From Ulva prolifera (taxonomy: Eukaryota; Chlorophyta; Ulvophyceae; Ulvales; Ulvaceae), in assembly GCA_023078555.1 (NCBI GenBank), contig CM041202.1:186001-250000 (forward strand): DNA of 64,000 bases, given 5' to 3'. The translations under genes and the position numbers were made by a program. The notes under the pieces are model-generated. The model saw only the letters and a list, made by a program, of their open reading frames with translations, was not told the DNA's origin and ran no database searches. Shown here piece by piece: positions 1 to 10,726 of the stretch; the first letter of the stretch is position 1; every line of letters begins with the position of its first letter.

Positions 1-2732
1 GAATTGCTGGCTGGGCTCTAGGTGGACAGACACGAGTGCAAACAGCCTCCAGGCCCAGGACCACACTGAGCCCAAGCTGTGGCATGATGGCATGTGATGC
101 ACAGGCGGATAAAGTGCAGATTGGCAATGCCAATTTGGTTCTAAGCTACTGCTGCGGGCAGAGGCCTGGCGCATCGCACCGTCGGCAGAAGTTGACTCTC
201 CGCTGCCCTGCAGTTTGGGATGAAAGGTTCTTGATTGCGCTGTCCCGGGCTACCTCCTCCTCCTGCAGGCAAGATTGTGTTGACAGCAGCAATTTTTGAT
301 GCTGTGCATGTGCTGCATAGCATAGATGCGCGGGTGTGTTCGTTAGCTGGGCCGTCGTTTGCAGCTGTCTCCGTGAGGCAGTGATGCCTTGTTTTGCTGA
401 GCAACACACAAAGCCAACATCGACTCTACCCACAACGTGTGGAGCGCTTTTGAAACACATACGACAGACCGGTTCACTGCCCGGATCTGCTCGGGTGGTC
501 GCGCTTCAGCTATTGGTCGCACTGCCTGTAGCAGCTGTGGACAGGGGGGCAAGGAGGGGAGGACCACATGGCGATAGCTGATGTCAGCATCAGAGAGCCT
601 GCTGTAGCGAAGGCCGACACAGTACATCGAGTATAGGTAACGCGATTAGATGATCGACAGAGCCTAGTCTCTGCCACATCATCAGTTGCGTGACGCGATT
701 CACAGCACATTCGAGAAACATGCAAATATGGCATTGATACTGCGCGGGGCTGAACGACCTGATTTTTATGAAGCATGGAGACATCGTGACGTGTCCAAAA
801 ATAGACTGAGCAAATGTCGCCGTCAGTAGCGAATTGTCCAGGGATGTATCCTCACACGACAGTCCGCATCACGCCAGCATTGTCACGTCAGCCCGTCGAA
901 TGCTGTATTCGCGGTAGTATGTAGTTGCGAGCCGACCCCATACAGTCACAACTCAATTGCCGCGGTTATAGTGTCGAAAGTGCAGGGAGGACAGACGCAT
1001 ACCTGGGGAGAATTGAAGGGATGCCATCCCGGTGGAACACTTCCTGGATCGCTAAATATGGCCACGAAGTATGACCAGGTCAACATCGCACACTGCAGAC
1101 ATGAGATGTTGACTCTCATTCCGGTGTTTCTGGCATGCGCCGCGTCAGGGACATGCGTGGGCGAGCTTTACCAGTGCTGTGTACGTCAATAAGACGCAAA
1201 GAGCTGTGATCTTGTAGCCAATACTTGATTGCAGAAGCATCCGAGTATACACAGTGCACACTGTCTGATACAGCAATCCTTCGAGGGCCAGGACCACAAG
1301 GATCATGACCCCTCCGGCATACCGCAAGCAGCGACAGAACCGAAACACATCAAAACGTAGCAACATCATGATCACCTCGTAACGCTGAGGACCTCACTGC
1401 ATTCTATCCCCCTACATCTGCTTATGTGACGCTGTCCGCGCGCTACAGCTGTAGGAGGCAGCGCTGTCGTCGTCTTTGAATTGTAGCTACATTCGATAAT
1501 TTGGTCCACAAAGTACAATGAAATGATATGAGGTGCAACGTAAAGGCAGATATTGTTCAGAGCAACGCGACACAGGCGCGAACCAAGTGTTTGCGTTGAC
1601 ACTGTTGTGGCTACAGGAGCAGGACATGTTGTGTACAGACCAATCCCATAATTCAGAGGGAAGAATATACAGTACTGCGTGGATGCTAGAGGAATAAAAT
1701 GCAGGCAGGGCCGTGTATTTCTATCCCTGTAAAAGCGGTGAATTTACACCAGAGTGGACAGGAACAGGCAACCTCAAATACAACAGATTCTTGCAGTGAC
1801 GTGTGTCACAATTCAGGATAGGACTTCCAGCACTACAGCAGCATAGCCGTGTACGCGTTCGTGGTGCAAGGAACCCGTCATCAACCTGGATTTGTACAGC
1901 TATGGGGACTGGCATAGAACAGTCTTTGCAGTGAGGTGCCAACTCTGAGCCACCAAGTATGATGTAGCGTATCTATTCTGTGCAACTTGTAAGCATCATA
2001 TCGTTTCAAGCACTGCTGAACGGCATACTAGCTTCGCCCTAAACCTGCACATCTTAAATGCATTGAAACAAGCCTCAGCACCCGCCACGCATTCGCTACG
2101 GCCAGCTCATCTGACTATCACTCAGTCATGCAATCGTACAGGAGTGCACCTCTATCACGATGTCCATACAGCCTATTCACACACAAATTCTCAAAACATG
2201 GCCAAGTCCTCTGACAAGGCAAGGCCACACTTTCAGTGATGCACGCCTGACAGACACGCCATGGTGCTTAACAACACGCCCTTGTCGAGGTGCAGTCGAC
2301 GGGCATTTGCAGCAAACTTGGGGCAGCACTTAGAGCCTACAGCCAGACTCAAGCGCTGCGTATGTACATCTTGCTGCGTGTAGTTGACCAGCCAAGATGT
2401 TGTGTGCACAGCCCATACACTAATCGCCCCAAAGCAAGAGCCTCCTTGGCTCCGCAGAGGCTGATGGTCCTCGACCACCATATATGCATTGGACTGCAGC
2501 ACATAGAGCTGTAAACAAGCTAGTGTGCTGTGCAGGGGGAGCTGAGCCATGCTGGTAACCAGAGTCGATGCAGCTCACAGTGCGCTTGTGCCTAGACACA
2601 ATGCGCCCCGAAGAAGAAGCATGGTCCTTCAGCCATGGCATGGCGTTTGGAAATTTGGCAAATCACCCAAGACAATGGCCATTGTGCGTCCAACGTACAC
2701 ATCAACAGGGACCTTCACGCACAGACCTTCAG
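1..2732. other. no supported gene
   Basis: Open frames on both strands are all shorter than about 110 codons and lack family motifs or a convincing donor/acceptor chain. The stretch lies downstream of the bifunctional nuclease gene, which ends at 2733. Some minus-strand blocks near 2233-2330, 2420-2500 and 2640-2730 look mildly protein-like, but they could not be joined in phase to that gene. I see no RNA gene here. Confidence 0.5.
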
Positions 2733-5418
2733 CTACTGTGGCGGGTGCTGGTGGTGCTTCTGTGGCGTGCTCATGGCAGCAATCCTGACCTGTGATAGTT
2801 CATCACGCAGCCGGGCAGCCTCCTGCAGCACCACAAGTGTAGTTGGACACGGGCCTCCACGTGGTCCGCTGGACCTGATGCGGAATGCTGTGGCCAACTC
2901 CAAGCATGTCCCAGCAGAACACTGCTGTTGCAGTACACCGCTGCTGCAGCACTACATGATGTCTAGAACAGGGAATAGCAGGCCAAAGGATCGGTTTGCA
3001 ATGAGCTGCCTATGCAGTACAGCACATAATCATATGGAAAAGGCGGTGCCACCAATCCTGCCATGCTCCACATGCCACCGATCATGCAAGCCACCGATCA
3101 TGCAAGCCGATCATGCAAGCCACCAACCATGCAAGCCACTGATCATGCAAGCCACCAATCAGGAGCTCACGTAAACTAGATGGTACAATGCACAAGAACT
3201 TTGGATTCAGGCCAGTTCACACCCAGCGCTGTATCATACGCTGAGCCCGCACGGACAGCTTCGCAGAGCACACCTCAAACCGGCTGTCATCAATGGCCTT
3301 TTCTATTGCTACGACAAGCCTCAGGGACTGATCGGACGCAATCACCTGGTTCATCTTGTCTCGAATTCTGCACACAATGAGCTATGTGAAGGAAAAGTCT
3401 CCAACAAGCTAGGAGCCCACGAGAAGCAGGCTGTGCAAAAACAAAGCCAAACAAATAGAGAGCTTATGCACGCAGGTTGGACGGGGGGACATACGCGGCC
3501 GCCTCAACATAGCGCTCCTGCTCCACAGCCAGCTGCAGCTGCAGATTAAACAGGATCGTTGGATCTGAGTACATCGCGCACTCCTCCTTGCACGTCCGCA
3601 CGATCTCAGCGTCGCTCTCCGTGAGCCGCCGGCCGCCGGCGCCACTCGGGCGCGCGCCCCCGGCTGCAGTCCCCCCGCCCGCACTCGCTGCGCTCAGCGG
3701 GTCAGAGATAGGCACGGCCATGCGCTCGGCGATATCCTTTGCGACGAGGATGCGGGCTGAGAAGCGCACAGCGAGGTTGATTGCGTCAGAGGGCCGCGCA
3801 TCGACATCGATCGGGGCGCCGCCGCCACCGGCCTTGCGCATGTGCACGCGCGCATGGTACGTGTTGTTGACCAGCGAGTGGATGCGCACGGCCACGACCT
3901 GCACCACAGACGCGTCATTTTATGATCAGAAAGATCAACCTTGAGCGGTGGGACGCGTTGACCGCTGACTCGTCATGGATCAGGTGTGGCGTAACGGCCG
4001 GTGCAGCGTGCGTGATGGTAATCACCGTTAATTGTGGTGAATGCCACAGCTGGCGATAAATATACATGACGTATTCAAGTGTCCACACGCATATGCCAAT
4101 CACCCACGGACTTGCAGTCAACAGGTGCGTGGTGAGTTGGGTGTGCTTACTGCATGGATCAGTCAGGTCTTCTCCTGCCCTTTTCGAACAGCACTGTACG
4201 GTGTGCCACAACAGTCAAGGCGCGGTGCATTGTACTTGGCTTGTTCGATGTGCACCTGTGAGGGGTGCAAGGATGCTTGTGGAATGACACCTGGCATTGG
4301 CACAACTGAGCACAGTACTGGAACCCGAGCACAACCCCCACGAACGTGTTGAATTTGCTGGCAGGAAGGACCTGATATGATTTGCACCGATAAACAAGCA
4401 AGCGATGCCTCTTCCTGACACTCGCACACGACTGACAACCGCTGTCCTCGTCACAGACAATCTGCGGGCACACAAACGCACCACCACTCCAGGATAACGC
4501 TGGGTCACCGACTGATCGATAATTTCTGCATGAAAGCAAAAAGAAAACATGCCATGGCGCGAGACACAAAAAGTCCAGGCATGGGCTTTGTCTGCTTTGC
4601 TGAGGGCGATCACGCTTCACCAACAACCACCACGTCCAACTGATAGCAAGCCCAAAAGATCCCATTGCGTTGTACAGAGATCCACAGTCAATTTCATGTG
4701 TGCCGTTGCACATTGCTGGCTCGTTTGAAAGCGTTCGCAAGACATCGCAGTGTAGACGTGCAGCGAGTCGCACCTGGTAGCCGAGAACTTCTACGAGATT
4801 TTTCGTCAGATCATGTGTAAGAGGTCTTGCCTGCAATACTGACGACCGTGAGCACTCTTGAATGCAGGCGCCGAATATGTGCATGTGAAGTTTATGTTCC
4901 ACTTACACGGACCACAGGAGAAAGGTGCGCGTCCGGGCGCTAGCGATGTCATTGCGAAAGGGAAATTGAAAAATTCGGATATGTCTAGCACAAACGGCAT
5001 TTGGCCATCGACGCTGTCGCATGGGTATTCGTGGAACACTGTCGACATTGAATCCCACAGAGAGCGTCAGCACCGCACCACCGGCTTGTTTTGAATACCC
5101 ATCCTCAGCGATGCAGCCTCGGCATCTCCTACATCAGACTGTGTGCTTCATGCATCGGCTCAATGGAATCGCAAGTTCCGATAAGGAAAAGCGGAACGCA
5201 CCCACGTATACCGAGAGTATCGTGCTCCTGGAGGCTAGCTTCAACCCGATAACGGGACCATTTGACACAGCTGGGGCTGTTCTTACTGCAGGCAAGGCGG
5301 TGGTATCATGCCGAATGCGAATGTTGACGCTTGAAACGCGATACACGGCAGATACACTTACCGCTCTCAACCTCAGCTGCAACATAGTCCGATTCATCAA
5401 ATCCAAGGTCAGCATTTC
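2733..5418 (-). CDS. bifunctional nuclease (DUF151/BFN) with two C-terminal UVR motifs, 5' end not resolved
   Basis: Seven exons join in phase on the minus strand: about 5418-5362, 5285-5202, 5128-5079, 4830-4774, 3898-3495, 3367-3274 and 2822-2733. The BFN domain is read across them: SDYVAAEVES, then GPVIGLKLASRSTILSVYVG, GDAEAASLRMGIQNKPV, ARPLTHDLTKNLVEVLGYQ, and VDARPSDAINLAVRF. The UVR motif QERYVEAAAIRDKM is completed only across the 3495/3367 junction. A second UVR motif, DDSRFEEAARLRDEL, is completed across 3274/2822. This order (DUF151 then UVR) is that of plant and algal BFN/BBD proteins, which are reported to have nuclease activity on RNA and DNA. All visible introns are GT-AG; the 3899-4773 intron is 875 bp. 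The exon before 5418, with start codon and any targeting peptide, was not found. A stop at 3464 lies inside an intron and is not the gene end. Confidence 0.82.
3073..3162. repeat. short tandem repeat inside BFN intron
   Basis: About five imperfect copies of a 14-19 bp unit built on GATCATGCAAGCCACC lie in the intron between the last two BFN exons. Confidence 0.8.
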
Positions 5419-6072
5419 CTGCCCATGCTATGATGGTTTCGCATCGCCCTCCAGACGAGACAGCCGGTCGACATTGGAGTGAGAGTGCAGGTGGGTGTTT
5501 GTTCACACGCCCGTTGCAGCGAGGTGTCGACCGCCTTGCGTTAGTCCAACAAAGTTGCAGCGTACAGCTCATGATCGATCCTGCAGTACTACTTGCGAAA
5601 TGAGCTAGCGGTCAGAAACCTTTCAGCTCAGGTGAACAGCAATTGCACAAGAGATGGCTTCCCCGTGTACAGTAACGACGAGTATGATTTCGAAAGCAAT
5701 CTGGACGGTTTTACTGGCTTTCTTGGCTTCAAGTATTGTCGAAGCAGCCCCGTGTTGATCCTGCCCTGCCTACTCAGCATGGCCGCTGTGCGACAATGCA
5801 TGGCTAAGAGTGCTGGTGAACGCGCACTCTTGAAATAAGATGGCTACGTTGGGACTGAGCTCACCCAGCAGTATGGGCCTGAACTTTCACAGCTCTTTGC
5901 CTGATGATCTGAAGAGTCATCGCGCTGATGTGTCCCGTCATGGCAGATTTCCTGTCACCGTCAGTGACATGTAAGTAGACTCTTACTGGTTTCGATCGTC
6001 AGAACGGCCGTAACAACATTTTTTTTCGCAAGCGATCACCAGACACGTGACCTGTACGGGACGTTCCCATCA

Positions 6073-6079
6073 AATATAA
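6073..6079 (+). promoter_or_regulatory. possible TATA-like element
   Basis: AAATATAAG lies about 100 bp upstream of the phosphoesterase start at 6179, in the divergent gap between that gene and BFN. Position and sequence fit a TATA box; nothing else supports it. Confidence 0.3.
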
Positions 6080-6178
6080 GCGCGCAGGGGATGTGTGTTC
6101 CGGTGGCTCCAGCGAGGCCATGAGCGCGTTGTGATCCACCAGGTCTTTGTCATCTAAGTCAAAGCGAGATGTGAGATC

Positions 6179-9100
6179 ATGCCGCTTTTCCTGGTGATAT
6201 TGTGCGTGTTTCTCGTGATCTCGGGTAGTCGCATTGCCCTAGCAGATCTGCAATTCGTTGACGAAGTCTTCAAAGTTGTACAATTCACAGACCTGCACCT
6301 CGGTGAAGGCCAAAGAACAGATGAGCTCACCATAGAGGTGTGATCGATGTTTAATTTTGCGTTGTTTCAAAGGGCTGGCGCTGAGTGCATCAGATGGTCA
6401 TGCTTTCAACGCCCCCCCCCCCCCCCCCCCCCCATATGCTATAGCATTGCAGCCCCTGAAGAAATCTGTGTTGTGAAGGTGGTTGACACCGTCCTACATG
6501 CTGAAGACAACGTCAAGCTTGTTGTCTTGTCTGGGGACATGGTCTCCGGATTTAGGAACAAGTACAGTATTTCGGGCTGGTTTGAGAACAAGTGCGATTT
6601 CCGTTCAGCATCACCTCAGGGGCACAGTTGCATCTTATGTGGGTGGTGCAGTATGACCTCACGTAGGACTGTTTTTGCAGGTATGAGCCGCTGCTAAACA
6701 CCCTCGCGAGCCATGCCGTGCCACATGCTGTTATTCTTGGCAACCATGACAGCGAAGGACTGCTTGATAGATCCCAGGTACGTCCTTGTTACATCCCGGG
6801 TGCATGCGCCTGGTGCAGTGACTCCCGTATGGATATCATATCATTGGAAGTGGAATGTCCATGCATCACATGCCGGCATAAAATGTGTAAGTTCATTTGC
6901 CTGCATATCTGGCTGTGGTACATGACAGCCAGTGGCCATGACCATTACCAGTCCCTGATCACCGAACAACTGAACAATTGTCGAAATCAGGACAGTTTGT
7001 ATGCTCTTGCAAGCGTCACACGGGCAGTGTTGTTGTCACCGCCGATCTGCACGCTTGCGAGTTCTGTGGGACATGCACTCGCTGTGGTATACCTAGCTCA
7101 CTTCCGCTGAGCTGACTTGAACGTCTGAACTTGCCTGACCTGGTGTGATCTTCAGCTTTGCTGTGAACACCCAGAGGCGGAACTGCGAGGACAGTTCTGG
7201 CCAATGGAAGCAGCTAGCCGGGCCTGTGTGACGTATCAGCAGATGTGGTCCCGTTAATTCGGAGTTGTCAATGTCCAATAGGATGCGGCTCAGTAAATTC
7301 AGATTTACTTTACTTTACGTATCATGCAGAGTGCACAGGATAGCACTCTTGCGCTGCAGGTGATGCACGTTGACATGACCGCCGGGTCACCATTCAGCGT
7401 ATCCCGACACGGTCCGGCACATGGTACAAGTGCAGGGAACTACTGGCTGGACATCTACCCTTCTGACCGCACCGTGCCGGCACCATCAGCCCGGCTGTGG
7501 TTCCTGGATTCGATGGCGAGAGGCTGCGCAGGCATTCCCGGCTGGTGTGAACCTGCCACTTGCTGTTGACGGAAGGTCAACGAGGGTTCACTCAGCCGTT
7601 CCTCTGTCGAACTTTGACAGTTCTAGGTCCCTAGACCACATCACGGGCTCTTCAAGTTGTTGTATCATCTGGTCTGAGTTCTTCTCTCGCACTGTTCTGA
7701 TCCCTTGACTCCCCTGCTCTTTTTACACAGCGGGCTTGTGCACGTTCGGAGGCGAGCATGGTCACGCTCATATCATAGTCGCCATGTCAGCCTGCGCAAC
7801 TATTCTGCCACTTGCTGTGGTTGTCGTTTTGGGGGGTCTGCCTTGTGATGGTGTTTGTGTCAAGTAAAGTACATCTAAATTCACTGAGCCGTATCCTATT
7901 GGACATTTTCAACGCCATGTATTTGTGTGCTGATCGAGTGAATCATCGGACACCTGTCGATCATTGCTCCTGGTTGCACTGCTTGGTAACATGATTTGGT
8001 GCTCTGCCATGCAGTGGCTCGAGCTCTCGAAGGCTGCGGCCCTGCACACCATGAGCTCCTCTGCTGCTGAATCGGTCGGGCGCATGGGGCGGCCACATGC
8101 GTGTTCCATCCCAGGCTTCGTGTCTCTGCGCTCGCGAATCCTCTGCTGTATATGCCGCAGCGCCGGGTCTGCACGGCACTCACGCCTTGCCTCTCGGGCC
8201 AGGTGGGAGCAGGCGCTTGTGTCTGCGCTGCAGGGGCTGAGCGTGTCTGCGCTGCAGGGGCTGTGTGAGTCCGGACATTGTGAACTGGGTGAAGCAGGAG
8301 GCGTCCCGGCTGCAGGCCGTTCCAGTGTCTGCCGCGTTTGTACACATCCCTGTGCCTGAGTTCCTGCAAGCATGGAATCACGGAACCTCTGTGGGCATGA
8401 AGACCGAGGCCGTCTGCTGCCCTTCCTGCAACTCGGGGCTGTATCAGACCCTCGTGTGCGTGCCCCATACGTCACTCTCACACTTTATGCTTTCATTGCT
8501 GCACTTGGGGCTCCTGATAGAGGATCATTTTGTTGCACTCAATGATGTCCATATGCCTTGAACGTGTTCTCAACTGGTTGTCCAGTGCATCATCAAGCAA
8601 TATGCACGTGCCCCTGCTGCAACCCGCTGCACTGCGGCGCCACCCAGGAGGCGCCCACAGTGCACCCACCCTCATGATATGCACACGGGGTGTCATGCTG
8701 TCTGATGCTCCATGTACACGAGATCGCAGTGCCAGGAATAAGGCACGCTTGGGCAGTGCGCCTCTGTCACACGCTGCTGTCAGGGAGGCTCAGCAGCAGC
8801 GGTGGCCCAGGCAGAAGGTCCATCGGAGCACATCAGCACACGGCATCGCCCGGCAGAGCACCGACCACCCTGCCGCTGTACCTGCTGTGGCTGGTGGCCA
8901 TGCCAACTCTCGCCGGCACACGTGCAGGGGTGCGAAAGTGCAGGCGATCTACTCCGGGCATGACCATGGCAACGACTATGTGGCGCACTGGAATGGCACG
9001 CGGCTTGCGTATGGGTGCGCAGATATCTCCTTTCTGCCCACCCTGCTGATGGCCGCGCTCTTGATGCACACGTTGGCATGTCGGGCCGTCCTGGAGCTTC

Positions 9101-9546
9101 ATGGAGCAGCCTCGCTCTGCATCTTCGTGGAGGCAGATCTGCATTTTCGTAGAGGCAGAATGTCCATGGAACAACAGACGTCGCCACACGTGGATTCACA
9201 GCGTGTGTTGCAGCGACAAAGGCCAGGAGGCAGGTAGCACCGCAGCGATTGCGTGCAGCACAGTAATGGGAGACCCGACACGGGGGACCCAAGGCACTCA
9301 GCACATGTCAGACGCCGGTGCCCGTGCACGCATGGTCTGCTCTGAGCGTCACAGCTGTATGCAGAAGAAAATCTGGGTATGGCAGCTATGGGCCTCCAGT
9401 GGGGTTCAAAAAGGGGGCACGGGTGATCGTGCTGCGGGAAGGGGAGCCTGCCGACGCATCCGAGACATACCTGCGTCTGGAGGACGCGTCCAAAGTGCGG
9501 CAATCGCCCTCCGGAAAACCGTTCTGGAAGCGGATGCAATGGTCCT
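6179..9546 (+). CDS. secreted calcineurin-like metallophosphoesterase, Dcr2 / purple acid phosphatase 29 type
   Basis: Seven exons join in phase: 6179-6337, 6479-6591, 6681-6777, 7360-7544, 8258-8455, 8928-9014 and 9365 to about 9546. The product starts with a hydrophobic signal peptide (MPLFLVILCVFLVISGSRIA). All metal-binding motifs of the family are present in order: FTDLH, LSGDMVSG, ILGNHDSEG, FVHIPVPEF and YSGHDHGND. GWFENKYEPLL and LAYGRKSGYGSYG are each restored exactly across an intron, which validates those junctions. The length seen (about 340 aa) matches the Dcr2/PAP14-28-29 group. That group is predicted to hydrolyse phosphomonoesters; substrate is not inferable. The terminal exon is uncertain because the frame stays open past a possible donor at 9547. 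Intron 1 carries a run of 22 C. The gene is divergent from BFN. Confidence 0.86.
6412..6433 (+). repeat. poly-C tract in phosphoesterase intron 1
   Basis: Twenty-two consecutive C residues lie 46 bp before the acceptor of exon 2. Runs of this size are prone to length variation and sequencing error. Confidence 0.95.
7244..7318 (+). repeat. dispersed repeat, left arm of an inverted pair around exon 4
   Basis: The segment begins TGGTCCCGTTAATTCGGAG and continues through GTCCAATAGGATGCGGCTCA. An inverted copy lies at 7863-7905 and a direct copy at 15350-15407 in an intron of the next gene, so this is a dispersed family, probably a small non-autonomous element. Confidence 0.75.
7863..7905 (-). 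repeat. dispersed repeat, right arm of the inverted pair
   Basis: Its reverse complement contains GTCCAATAGGATACGGCTCA and matches 7273-7318 over about 42 bp with few differences. The two arms flank coding exon 4 (7360-7544) of the phosphoesterase. Confidence 0.75.
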
Positions 9547-10726
9547 GTGAGCCCGGTGTGTACCTGGCAGGTGGCCTCCGTGTGTGCAGCCATTCAGCTC
9601 ACCTGTGTGCACATGCTTGTTCTGTGCTTTCTTGTGCTGAGGAACTGTTTTGTAACCCGTATGTACATCCCTGCACAGGGACACGTGCAGGGGAACAGCC
9701 GTCCCAGCGACGAGCATGTCGGTTGCTGTCAAGGCGGTTCCGGCTTGATCTGGAGTCCATGGCAGGATGTCCGCTGTCGTATCGTGCACATTGCGGTCAT
9801 TTGCAAGATTTTCAACGAGAGTTGCGCTGGTTACAATGGTTGCAGCATGAGATGAGTTTCCTCGATGCCTTGCAGGCATGTCCATGCGTCGCATGCTCTC
9901 CGGTGTGGAGTCAATGGAGCATAGAGATGATGTTGAGGTCAAGCTGGGATGGTTTGGACAATGTAGTGTGTATGAAGCTAAAGCACCAGCGGAACAGTCC
10001 GACCTGTAGATTAGGATCTGCTGTTTTGAAACGTGGACTGGGTTCCTCGAGTCTGTGGCATTATGTTTTAGCATGGACTCCAGGCACTTGGTGTCTGCAG
10101 TATGCAGATCGTCGTTGGTACAGTGTTGCATGTCTGATGTTAACCATGCGAGTCGACATGGGATGCCAACAGCCATCAAGGTTTTCATGTCTTCCAAGGA
10201 AGTTCTGAGGTGTACTCGGCAGCAACAGACGGCGATGAGGTTGAAGCTTGTGGTGAGAGCAGAGTGCACTCGGATAACGGCTGTCGAGGACCAGAGTAGA
10301 CCATGCAAAAGCAGGATAGCGCACTTGCGTAAAGCACTGGAAAACACTGACCTGTGTTATGCAGAATCTTAACGCACGTCCTCTGCAAGCCAAAGCTTGA
10401 GCAAGGCAGACATAACTGCACAGTGGCTGGGCAACACAGCTTCGCGCGCGGTTTCGATGACGGCGATCGTGTCCACTAGGGCATAATCTTGAGCACGCGC
10501 AGTTCAAACGAAAACAACCGCCAGCAGATGTACAAGGCTGGTACTGCCATGTAGATCAGGCTGCTTTGTACCCGTGATATGCGTCTAGGGCTCCACCGCT
10601 TTGCTATTGCGGCGTGGGCTTCGTATTGATCTTGCAGTACCGCAAGGGTCCCTCTCGCGTGCAACTAGAATAGTAAAGCAGTTCACATCTGAAATAGACC
10701 TTTTTTTATGTATAGCTGTTTTTGAA
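9547..10726. other. intergenic region between phosphoesterase and SPINDLY-like gene
   Basis: It probably contains the last short exon and 3' UTR of the phosphoesterase. Long open frames on both strands here show no family motif. Nothing else is supported. Confidence 0.5.

Noticed and set aside
3464-3494. Stop codon at 3464 as the end of the BFN gene
   Set aside because: Splicing at GTATGT after 3495 restores the UVR motif QERYVEAAAIRDKM in phase, so the stop is intronic.
4159-4773. 247-codon minus-strand frame downstream of the 57-bp BFN exon
   Set aside because: Only 4774-4830 matches the BFN family; the rest follows a GTGCGA donor and has no conservation.
9406-10347. 313-codon minus-strand frame
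   Set aside because: It overlaps the phosphoesterase terminal exon on the other strand and shows no family motif.
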